A DNA stretch of 64,000 nucleotides, taken from Cryptomeria japonica (Eukaryota; Streptophyta; Pinopsida; Cupressales; Cupressaceae). The notes beneath the pieces were generated by a model. That model searched no databases and had not been told where the DNA came from. It saw only the letters and a program-made list of their open reading frames with translations. Below are positions 46,512 through 56,633 of the stretch, piece after piece. The number at the start of each line of letters is the position of its first letter. Positions within the stretch are counted from its first letter, which is position 1. The position numbers and the translations under genes are program-made. The stretch lies in NCBI RefSeq assembly GCF_030272615.1, contig NC_081406.1, positions 189,313,391 to 189,377,390 of the forward strand, written 5' to 3'.

Positions 46512-46899
46512 GGAAGTGTTGATAAAACATTGGAATATATGAAAAATCTATCGCCACTAGTGGCTCTTAACCTCTTAGCAGTCGATCCTAAAGTGCACCA
46601 CCATTGGTCCATCGATGAATGCTATCATGTTCCTCTGTGAAGAGTGAATGGTCTTGTAGAGAACATTCAGGAAATATTGTTTGATGCAAATAGCACTAAA
46701 GTGGCTGTGAAAAGGCTGACGACGAATAGCAACAGGGAAGTAAATGCGTATTTACTATGCTTAAAGTTTGTAGAGATCCGCATGGCGATAAACATGTATC
46801 CAAATACCGTGCATCCAATTTTGGTTGATGATATGCTTTGTGTCAAATAAAGGCATTTTTGGAAACCATACGGTTGACTTGGGAAATGTGTGCAAATTT
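46512..46899. other. Unassigned stretch
   Basis: Contains a 68-codon frame at 46644-46850 (begins MNGLVENIQEILFDANS). I recognise no domain and do not call it a gene. Confidence 0.3.
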
Positions 46900-47225
46900 G
46901 ATGCTAATTCATTTTTCTAGGTTGCCAACTCGACCCTCTATGATGCATGACATTTTTAGTTTTAACCGACATGTCCTCTGTTGACTTGGTTTCCTTGCAC
47001 AACATAGCCCTAACCACCATCGAGCCCTCTCCCTTAGCTAAGTTGGGCAACAAGTCAACCTCCTTGTTTACCTCATGATAGATGGTTAGCAAGGGTGTTA
47101 AGGTTCACAACCATAATATCTAAAGCCTCTTCGAGCAAGGTTCACAGACATCAACTCATAGTGGTTTTCCTTTGTAGATCATTGATCATGATAGACGAAT
47201 CCCCTGAATTTCCAAGAGTGATAAT
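46900..47225 (-). pseudogene. Probable LINE RNase H remnant
   Basis: On the - strand, LTIYHEVNKEVDLLPNLAKG at about 47030-47092 resembles the end of the RNase H of plant LINEs (H-x-Y-R-E-x-N-x-x-A-D-x-L-A-N-L-A). Upstream, about 47170-47220, GNSGDSSIMINDLQRK resembles the Asp-containing block (GDSxxxIN). Several stops lie between them, and no RT or endonuclease is seen nearby. The assignment depends on these two short blocks. Confidence 0.45.
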
Positions 47226-47900
47226 TGTAATGCCCGACTAAATTTTAAACCATGACTAAGTGATTGAAATTTTGCTTCATTGTTGATGTTGTTGACAAGA
47301 GGGAAGAGAAGATTTGAGAATGGTGCGTCCTTGCTAATCCCACAAAATGCATCTAACTCCTGATATGTTCAAATTGCTACGTTGAAACTCCATCAAAATT
47401 GAGCTTATACCACCATGGGAAGGGAATTATCTCCACCAACCCATTAATGAAAGAAATGTAATTGTTAACCTTATTTTTCATACAAATTTTTAAAAAGATT
47501 ATTTATTTAAAATTATTTTAAAAATATTAAAATGCATTTTAATCTAATAAAAAATATATAAATATAAGTTTAGATTTTAAATTACATGTTTCAATGCAAA
47601 AAATGCAAAATGCATAAATTTGACCATACATCCATCAAATTTCGACAGTCTATCTATTTTGTGGTATTACGTCATTGATTGGTGGAAGCAATTTTGGTCG
47701 CTATGAGCTTAAAGGTTTAGGCGCCACATCCCTTTCACTGTTTAACTTTTCCTTTTTCTCTCATTAATTCGAGTTAACGTCTTTCTATTTTTAGCGTATT
47801 TTATTTTTCCCAGTCTTCCATTTGGATTTGAACATCTGGTTATATCCACCATCTTTGTCGGTGGACAAATTATTTGCCGTGAGAAAATGGGAAGCATCTC
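47226..47900. other. AT-rich intergenic DNA upstream of the JAZ gene
   Basis: No gene or repeat recognised. The - strand frame 47742-48110 overlaps the promoter and has no family features. Confidence 0.5.
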
Positions 47901-48155
47901 TTTGTATTTGGGGCCCACTTTATTTAATTTTCCACGTGCTTCCTTGGAGAAAGTGATTAAACTGAATAACAATTTTCTTTTGCATACGGGAAGCTTGTTT
48001 AGGTGATCACTTATTCCCGCACGTGTGGAAATATTAGGTACCACAGTAGTAGTTGAACTATTCTTCTGCGTACAATTTTTAAAGAAGAGGTGGAGAAAAG
48101 AATTAGACAATTGCCAAAGGTCGACTTGAACAAGCAGAGTTAGGCATTTCTGAAT
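47901..48155 (+). promoter_or_regulatory. Putative promoter and 5' UTR of JAZ gene with two G-boxes
   Basis: Two perfect CACGTG hexamers lie at 47933-47938 and 48020-48025, about 220 and 130 bases before the start codon. The flanks are TTTCCACGTGCTT and CCGCACGTGTGG. CACGTG is the core bound by MYC2-type bHLH factors, which JAZ proteins repress and which in turn switch on JAZ genes. TATTTAATTTT at 47921-47931 could serve as a TATA element, but is weak. An in-frame TAG at 48141 marks the end of possible upstream extension. Confidence 0.6.
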
Positions 48156-50697
48156 ATGGACTTTCTTGCTGTTGGAAATAAAAGAAGCAATGAAAGCGAA
48201 GTATCAGAAGATAACGAGGAAGCCATTAATGGAGATTCAAATGAAAACTCTAAGGGTAAACTCTGTGCCTGTTCCCTCAGTACTTGTATTTCTTAAAATT
48301 TTCCATCTTTTCACTAAAAAATTTCATGAGAAAAGATTTTTAAAGCCTTTAAAGGAATGAGGAAAGAGTACTAGGTAGGCTAATGCTTTTATAGGATTTA
48401 CTTTATTAGAAAATTTATCATTTGCTTTTTTCAAATTTCTACAGGTTGATAGGTCCTGTAAAATTATAGAATAATTGTGTGAGTTTGTTTGTATCAATAT
48501 TTCGGATCACATTCAATGATCCATCATAAGAATGACAAATTTATCATCCTGATGATATCATAGATTGCCATCCGAAATGTTGATGCAAACAAACTCACAC
48601 AATCTACTTCAGAAACTATAACAAGAACTATTATAAATGTTGGAAAACTAATATCTTTAATGTAAAGTTTGACATTTATTTGAATTATAACTAGAGCTTC
48701 TGAGAATGTATAGGTTTAGGCAAGGCTGGGTCCTCTTCCTGGATGAAGCTCATGGAAGGTTTTAATCCAGCAATTCTATTGAGTCTCTCTTCCTGCAGTG
48801 GTGAAGAGAGTGATAGCTCAAAGAATCTACTTTGCCAGCAATCTGGTTTTGGTTCAGCCATAGCTGTGCTTGCACAATCACATCTGGAAAGGGTGTGCCC
48901 TCTGAAAAGGTAATAAAAATAGGACTCCATGTTGTAGAGACGTACCCAAATTTTTCTATTTTGAATTTCTTAAAAAAATAAATCTGATTGAAGGATTTTT
49001 ATTTTAGGGAAGGTTTTCTACAGTTAGGTTTTAAACAATAACTTGTAAAAAATAACATGTTATTTTACCAGGCCGGTTGGGCCTGCAGTTCCAGAGAAGC
49101 AATCTAGGGTTTCTGCTCAGTTAACAATTTTCTATGGCGGAACGGTAAACGTATATGATGATATTTCTGCAGATAAGGTAAGTTTATCCTACCGTTTGTA
49201 CGTCTCTTATTTTTTTTTCAGTTACATGATTTGGCCTTTTGTGTGGTATAAACTAGTTTTCTGAAATAGCAGTTGGATTTCAGGCACAGGCCATTATGCT
49301 ACTGGCCAGCAGTGGGAATCATGGTGGTTTTGGGTCACAATCTCCACCGGAAAAATCAGTTTCGTTAGCGGTTTACAACCAGCCCGCTCGCAAGATCTCA
49401 GGTATGAGGCAAAACCACTCTTGTTTATTCCAAAACTGCCTTGCTTTAGACTCTTTATTTTCTAAGAAAACGAGGTGGTTTTATTTTTTCTTATCACATT
49501 AAAAACAGACTTCTGCAAACGGCCAACACATCACTGGCCGACAAAATGAGAAAAAAAAAAAAAATGTAAAATTTAATATAGAAGTGCGTCCAACACGATG
49601 GACAAATTCACAGGTCCACACTGCAGACTAATGAAAGCTTTGCCAAGAGGGCCCCACCAAAATAATACGATTAATTTCTCTCTCTTTTTAATTTTTAGCA
49701 TGTGCTGATTGTTTTCTGAATACAGAAGCAAATTTCTTGCGTCCCGTCTCATCACATTATTATTTTTCATCATTTTCAGTATTTAACGTCTGTGACTCTG
49801 TAAGGCCATGGTATACCTACTACAGACTGACAAATAAATATTTAGTACGGAGCATATTTTCCAAATCAGGCATGACAGAGTAAAAGATCGGTATTAGCAG
49901 AGTATTCATTATCTCGGTTATTTTTAATAAAAATGTATATAATTAATTAAAGATCTAATATTTTCAGAGGTTAAGTTTGAAATGTTTTTGAATTTGTGTG
50001 ATTTTTTACATCAATATTTGAGACTATATTTCATGATCAAAATAGATAGTATGAAATAAGGAAATGATGGATGGAAAAAGTAATAACATGAGAAGAAAAA
50101 ATGAAGGATTGTGAAATGCGATATGAAATTTTGATGTAAATATTTTTCATGCGGTCGAATTCAGAAATGTTTAAAGCAATGTTTGTAACTGTAAAATCTT
50201 AATATTTTCATAAGAATTTATAAACATATTTTCAGTTATTAACATGAATTTTCTACAATTCAAAAATAATAAAATTTCTTTTGATTTTAGCAGTAATGTC
50301 TTCCGATCAATGTTAAAATCAAATCCTTCAATGAAAATAAAAATAATAATGAATGTGATCAGAAATATAGATTAAAAAGTACACAGTTAAAATTTACACA
50401 TATTTTGAATTGTGAATGACATCTCGTTTGAAATACGCGGCAGATCTTCCAATTGCCAGGAAGCAATCTCTGCAACGCTTTCTGGAGAAGCGCCAGGACA
50501 GGTACGCCAAACGCAAAAATATTTATTTATTATTTGATACTTCAATTCAGAAAACTCACCTTTAGTTAATATCTGCGAGGGTTTGTTTGTGTAGGCGGCA
50601 GGCCAAAACTCCCTATGCAATAGACGAGAACGCAAAGCCAAAGCCAAGTCCAAGTCCACCTCCCATATCTTCCTCGCCTACTCTGCAGGCCACCTAG
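48156..50697 (+). CDS. JAZ: JAZ (jasmonate ZIM-domain) repressor, TIFY family
   Basis: JAZ proteins repress MYC-type transcription factors in the nucleus and are degraded through the COI1 receptor when jasmonoyl-isoleucine rises. I model six exons: 48156-48255, 48720-48909, 49072-49177, 49284-49401, 50444-50501, 50595-50697, giving 224 aa. All introns are GT-AG and all phases agree. The ZIM domain spans exons 3-4, with TIFYGGTVNVYDDISADK (residues 115-132) then AQAIMLLASS. The Jas motif spans exons 5-6: DLPIARKQSLQRFLEKR (172-188), then QDRRQAKTPY, including the LPIARK degron core and terminal PY. Exon 2 could start at 48714 instead, adding two residues. ATG 48156 is fixed by an upstream in-frame stop. 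I see no LxLxL EAR motif, so NINJA would be the expected co-repressor link. No stop or frameshift. Confidence 0.9.
48474..48603. repeat. MITE-like fold-back element in JAZ intron 1
   Basis: Arms 48474-48507 and 48570-48603 are inverted repeats of 34 bp with about two mismatches. The left arm reads GTGTGAGTTTGTTTGTATC and the right arm its near complement. The loop is about 62 bp. No coding content; flanking duplication not clear. Confidence 0.75.
49990..50155. repeat. Diverged fold-back element in JAZ intron 4
   Basis: The left part, TTGTGTGATTTTTTACATC then AATATTTGAGA, resembles the left arm of the intron 1 element. The right part, GAAATTTTGATGTAAATA, is its imperfect inverted partner. Probably an older copy of the same family. 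Confidence 0.4.
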
Positions 50698-52296
50698 GGT
50701 TTGTTAAATGCTGAAAAAACTCTATTAAAATGCTGTTCAGTTATGCATGCTTTCAGTATATCCTGAAAATGCAGGAAAGTAAATCTTTCTGACAGATATT
50801 TTCTATTCCAGAAATTCGCAGTTCTTACCTACCTACTTACGCTTAAATATTTTATTTAAAGCTTGGGACAGACTAAGCAATTCTTGCGTATTTTATATAA
50901 AATTGGTATTTAAATCTCTGCTTGCTTTAACTCGAGTTGCAACAGCGTTCACTGAAATTCGGACAAATAGCTGGTTGCGCAGTCAGGTCCAGAGATTTAT
51001 AGTTGTAACTGCTACTTATTTTGCCCACTCCGAATTAAAATTGACGACTGTTTGCACGATTTTAGAATGTTTTGAAGGGAACGGGGAACTATAAAATATT
51101 TATAATTTATTTGGATGTATTTGTTGTTAACATTTTCGTCATAGGATTTTCATGGCTTGTTAGAATAAATATGACTCCTTTGCTTCTAAATTTAAGAATT
51201 GATTAGTCATTAGGGATATTAAAAATCGCCAACAGAAAATTAATTTTTATTATTTTTATAAACATATAATAAATAGTAAGGGTGAAACTAGGCAATTTTG
51301 TATTTAGTTTTGGGTTCATTTTGATGGAACGTCTTAACACATTTATATATTGACAAACATGTACATATCAATTTTGCTTTTAGTTTTGGGTTTATTATGA
51401 TGGAATGTTTTAACAAATTTATATATTGATTAGTGACACATTTTTGTATTAAGTTAAACTTATTATCTGCCATTCAATTTATATTATAGTTATAAGGAAA
51501 TAAACATAAAAGTAGTAACCATAATACAAAAAATTATGTGAAAAAAATCAAACTTGAGAGCAACTCAATGTATTATTCAAAAACAAATGATTACACAATA
51601 CATTTGGAGAGTTTAAGGAGTATCACCAGCAAAAGATCTAGAGTAACTTTGACAACTTAATAGTACATACAAATCTCATTATGAAATCCAATGTTGCATC
51701 AAAATCCTTATAAAAAAATCTGCCACTCAAAGCCCAAGACGAGTCCATAAACTAAAAACAATGTTTTCTTTTAACTTGCCATGAAATTGCCATAATCCAC
51801 TCGCTAACTTGAGCACTCCATTATCTTCATTAATGGATGTCTAATGATTTGTTATAATGTGTCAAAAGTTGGTTAACAAAGGTAACTCCCTTTTGTAACA
51901 ATTTCTTATTTGTTGTTGATATTCCTACATTTGAGAAGCCATGGCTTTTTTGAGTATTTTTTATATTTTATTTTTAAATTATAGACTTTGAAGAGGTCTT
52001 TGTTGTCATAAATAGCTTGCATAAGTTAGTACCTTTTTAAGGCAAAAAATAACTTCCATAGCTCCAAAATTAAAATTTTCTATTAAAATTATATATCTAG
52101 AAATTATATATATTTTTATATTAGAATTAGGATTCAAGGTTGAGAGACCCTTCCTTACATTTGTCCATTTGTTGAACACTATGATAATGAATAGAGTACT
52201 AAGAAATAACCCCAAATATTTTAAAATCTTCTTAACTACATCTTAATTATCATGTCCAAGAATATTCATGAAACGCCTAAGGGCTCTTAAAGAGTT
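50698..52296. other. AT-rich intergenic DNA downstream of JAZ
   Basis: No gene is seen; frames at 50903-51094, 51288-51473 and 52006-52215 lack features. A diverged tandem duplication of about 75 bp is at 51303-51430, with TTTAGTTTTGGGTT and TTTATATATTGA in both halves. Confidence 0.5.
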
Positions 52297-53270
52297 TGTT
52301 GGGATTAAGGTGTCTCAACCTTTGCAAGTCCTAACATTAGTTTTTTGTTTTATTTATTTAATATTTGGTTAATTTATGACTTTACAAGGACAATTTTGTT
52401 TGCACATGCTATTTTGTCTAGTTGGAGTTGGCATGTTGACTTGTCATCCTACTGGAAAGGTGACATTGCTTAGTTTGTCCTCACATGGAGGTAGGAGTTC
52501 CACTTAGAGGACCTTGGACTTTGGTGGTGGTGGGTGATGTGTCATGTAATGGCAAATATATGATGCATCTACTTATTACATCTCTGTGACACACCAACCT
52601 TTGATACTTTATTGTAGATTCAATGACAAAATGGACAACTGTTAGAGGGTTATAAGAGAATTTGCTATTGTTAGCTAGTTAGGATTGATTTTATTACAAA
52701 TGTAAGTGTTGTTAGCAATGATTATATTTATGATAGTTGTAAGAGGTATAAGAGAATCTATCATACCTAAGGATGGTAAATTTTGGGTTCCCAACTTAGG
52801 AGGTTTGAATGGTCATTTGGAGATGTACATATGTCATTTGCATGCTCTTAGATGACTTGAATATTGTGCCATGTGTTTTGCATGACCCTATATTCTTGCT
52901 CTATTTAGAAGCTTCCTTCTTAATTATATTTCTCTATATTAAATAGCCTTTGAGATTATTAGTAATGTTGTGTTTTGTATATTAAGTGTTATGTTTATAT
53001 ATTATAGACTCTTGTTGAGAAAGCTAAGTGTTGATATTGTACATTGTTATTGTTAGTTTATTGGAATACAAAGTACCATGTTTTTGGAGTGAGGTTTTTT
53101 GGGGCCACAATATATCTTGTGTTCATTATTATATATCTTTATGCATATTCATTATCTTTATTTGATTGTGTTTCTATCTGTGTAATAGCTAAGATTTGTA
53201 AAAAAAATTGCACCATCTCCCCCACTAGATTAGTCTTATGAAGCATTTTTGCACCTTAGCTTCCTTTTTG
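52297..53270 (+). repeat. 5' LTR of a partial copia element
   Basis: Starts TGTTGGGATTAAGGTG. It is followed at 53272 by TGGTATTAGAATC, a degenerate initiator-Met primer-binding site, so the LTR should end near 53270 although the final CA is not clear. The internal frame 53044-53241 is not a gene. Confidence 0.6.
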
Positions 53271-53372
53271 TTGGTATTAGAATCTAGCCATTTTTGGTTC
53301 CATTTTTGGGTAGTAGGTTTTTTATACTAATCCTAATTTGAGTTGGTGGTTTTATAGAGTATTTTCAAAATC

Positions 53373-54092
53373 TTGTTGCAAGAAGAATATGGCACTTGCA
53401 CATTCACAAAAGTTGATATCGAGTTTAACTGCAGTAACTTAGAACTATGGAAGTCAAAGATGAAAGACATGCTCATGGATAGATATCTATGGCTACAATA
53501 TCAAGAACAAAACCTCAAACTGAGTCAAGAATCTTGGGATACAATGGATCAGAAGGCTAAGGGTTCAATAAGACTGTATAGTTGATTCAGTGCTCTTGAA
53601 TTTCCATAAAGAGAAGACTACAAAAGAGCTTGGAAGAAGCTTGGAGATGTTTATCAGGCTAAATCCCTTGTAAACAATCTTTTCTTGATAAACAAGATGT
53701 GTTCTTTGAAGATGGAAGATGGAGGATTTGTTGTCGATCGTCTCAATGCATTCAACATGATTGTTGCTCGGTTGGGTGTTGTTGATGACAAGATTGAGGA
53801 GGAGAATCATTACATGCTTCTATTGTATTTTTTGCTTGACTCATGGGGCCACCTTGTTATGGCTATTGGCAGTAAAACCACCAAGTTCAAGATGGATGAG
53901 GTGGTACCATCATTACATTCTGAAGTGATGTTGAGAAAGACTTCTAAGTCAACTAAGGAGGTTTTTGTGATTCATGGTAGATCAAAAGAGAAAGGAAAGA
54001 AGAAGGACAAGAAAGATGAAAGGGGAAAATCCAAATCCCGTGGGAGACCTAATTCTCCTAGACAGTTTAAAGCAAAATGTTGGAATTACAAT
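53373..54092 (+). pseudogene. gag of partial copia element, cut by a solo LTR
   Basis: The frame 53373-53585 starts with gag N-terminal sequence (FNCSNLELWKSKMKDMLMD, then DQKAKGSIRLYS). After two stops the frame 53685 continues: KMCSLKMEDGGFVVDRLNAF, LDSWGHLVMAIG, EVMLRKTSKSTKE. A Lys/Arg-rich linker then leads to the zinc knuckle start, AKCWNYN, where an LTR begins at 54093. After that LTR, at 55409, GEGHVQDHGVPK reads in the expected position and spacing for the rest of the knuckle. Protease, integrase and RT of this copy are absent. Confidence 0.7.
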
Positions 54093-55408
54093 TGTAGTGT
54101 CATAAATTGTAACCTTGTACAATTCACTCCTCATATTTGTGCTCCTACTTTAGCGTGTCTTATCTACATTCCCCCCGGGTCCGTTTTGGCCCCTTTATAC
54201 TCCAAATTTGATTCACTTGATTGCACAGTTGAGTGGAACCCATCCCGAGGCTATGCATCCTTATTTGCTAGTATGTTTGTCCTGTTTTTGGAGGACAATG
54301 GTATTGGGGCACCCCTGTCTAGACCAGGGTGCCCCCACCATCCCGATCCTCCTTAAATAGAACACATTTCAAATATAGGTGAGCATTTCCCCTCCCCAAT
54401 GGATTTTGGTCTCTGTGGTTCCACTTGACTATTAGAGGTCAGCCTAATCGGTAATTTACCTAGGGAACCCTATAGAAGGATATTTTATCAATTCATTTAT
54501 CATCCATAACATACCATAGAATTCACACATCTACATCAAGTATTCTCAAACATTCAAGACATTTCATTTCACCATATCCTTCAAGCATCATGGAGCAAAG
54601 TCACATCAATCTTCATGTAAGCATGCATGTTTAATTAGTTCATTCATGTGTTTGTCGTGTTATTGCATTTAACATTTGTTATCACATCTAAAGAAAATTG
54701 CATCATCAATATTCTATCAACCATTGTGGATCTGAGGTGTATCTTCCAGCATTTACATTCTCTATTTCAATTCAATTCAAGGTTAATTCCTAAACCGAGG
54801 TTTGACCCAAGGAAAAACTCTATCTGCAACCCTTTTCTCTCTTTTGGACATGTGTAGGAAAGTGATTCAGGTGTTGTGATTGAAGATTCCAACATAATAG
54901 ACAATGACAAACGTGTTCAACTTTTGCAAACACGAAAAGCAGATGTCTAAGTAGCTCCCACAACCCTGGTCTCGAGATTTCAGCCCGATCTCCTGATAGT
55001 GAATCATGTGCATCTTCCTAATTCGAAAAACATCTCACTTGTTTGCTTGGAAGTTGCAGGACTAAGTCACCCTACACTCATGGTTCCGACAATTCGGCCC
55101 TAATTTTCAACTATAGGTTCTGATCCACTTTCTCTTCTAATATCTCTGTCTGTGGCTCTGTATGAGGTCTAGAACATTTTGTTATCACTGCTTTGGTTTA
55201 ATTCTATATTGTTTTTCCCTAGAACTTGTACAACTTAAATCCAATTTCAACTCAACTTAAGGACGAATATGAATACTAGTTTGATCTGCATTTGACCTCT
55301 TATATAGTGGGATCAATCAGATTCATCTTTCCTTCTTAATGTTAGTGTGGATCTTAGTGGCCTTATCAATCCTTTAGGTGGTAAAGCCCTAATTTCCAAC
55401 ACCAAACA
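54093..55408 (+). repeat. Solo LTR of the 12932-18781 family
   Basis: Starts TGTAGTGTCATAAATTGTAA and follows the LTRs at 12932 and 17601 block by block (CTTTAGCGTGTCTTAT, CCTAGGGAACCCTATA, GAGCAAAGTCACATCAATC). It ends near CCAAACA at about 55405-55408. No internal region follows. The TATA box is altered (CCTATAGAAGG instead of CCTATATAAAG). ACAAT at 54088-54092 and ACATT at 55406-55410 may be the target duplication. Confidence 0.75.
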
Positions 55409-55410
55409 TT

Positions 55411-56289
55411 TGGTGAAGGGCATGTGCAAGATCATGGTGTGCCAAAACAAGCCCTTAAGTGGCAATAAAATTTCAGAAAATCAGAGTTATGCAACTTGAC
55501 ATGAAAATTTGAATAAGTTGTGAACATTATTTTTAAAATATGGTGGAAGAGAATCTATAGAAAATTAAATGTAGTTTCTAAGCTACTAGTTGTTTTTTGG
55601 AAAAAAAAATCCTATTAAATGAAAATTTCAAATTTCAATGCAGTGGTACTAAAATTTCAGGAAAAAGATAAGTAGACATATGTCTGACCACCCTAATCAC
55701 AATCAAATCATAATATTTTTTTATAATATTTACAATATAAGTATTAGACTCATGTCCAGATGTGACACATATTTTTTTATAAGTTTTTATAAAGTAAATA
55801 ATTATTTATGAATTTTTTACTACAGCTTTTCAGAAATTCAGAAACTCCTACATCTGACCACCTTAACTTGGTCAAAACTTTATGAAATTTAATTTTTTTT
55901 ATTTTTTTCCTATAGTAGATGAAGCATAGGATGTGATGCATATTTCGGATTCAAAAAATGTTATACCGTTTGAAAGTTATGAGTGTTTTTCAATCAGTCT
56001 ATCAATCAAGACTATTGTCAGAATTCAATTAGAAAATAAATAATAATTATTTATTAAAGTCAAAATAAGACTAGCCTTATATTGTTGGAAAGTTGAGAAC
56101 GTCCTTAAAAACCCTTTTCATTTTATCAAATTTGGCTACAAAAAAAGTTGTCAGCCACCAATGTAAAGTTTGGAAAATTAAGGAATACTAAAAAACACGT
56201 TTTTTCAGTTGACTTCCTAGGCTTGTCACTTCCAAGACAAATCCCAAGGCATTCCCGAGCCAAAATTTGAAATTTGAAAATTTTACAAC
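55411..56289. other. AT-rich DNA before the inverted-repeat unit
   Basis: No gene or recognisable element beyond the short knuckle remnant at 55409-55460. Confidence 0.5.
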
Positions 56290-56313
56290 ACAAATCGGAT
56301 ATCCGATTTTAAT
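56290..56313. repeat. Left copy of 24-bp inverted repeat with palindrome
   Basis: Contains the 16-bp palindrome AATCGGATATCCGATT. The whole 24 bases occur as an exact reverse complement at 60232-60255. Confidence 0.85.
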
Positions 56314-56354
56314 AAGTAAATTCACTAACTAAATTTGCACATAATTAATCTAAT

Positions 56355-56450
56355 GTTTATTAATATATTAATATATAATATTTTAATATATTAATATATA
56401 ATATTTTAATATATTAATATATAATATTTTAATATATTAATTTATAAATA
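56355..56450. repeat. AT-only tandem repeat
   Basis: About four units of roughly 23 bp built on TTAATATATTAATATATAAT. Confidence 0.85.
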
Positions 56451-56462
56451 AATTAGTATATG

Positions 56463-56633
56463 ATATTAGGGAGAGGGAGAGCAAGAGAGGGTGGGGGGAG
56501 AGACAGAGACAAAGAGGGGGGGGAAGGGAGAGAGAGGGAGGGAGGGAGAGAGATAAAAAAGATTAGCAAAGAGAGAGAGAGAGAGGGAGAGAGAGAGAGA
56601 GATTAGGGGAGAGGGGGAGAGAGAGAGATTAAA
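56463..56633. repeat. GA-rich purine tract, left border of decamer array
   Basis: GAGAGG/GGGAGA repeats with GAGATTAGGGGAGAG motifs. The CT tract on the other side of the array is close to its reverse complement. Confidence 0.92.

Noticed and set aside
46644-46850. 68-codon frame as a small gene
   Set aside because: No recognisable motif, no supporting context, length expected by chance.
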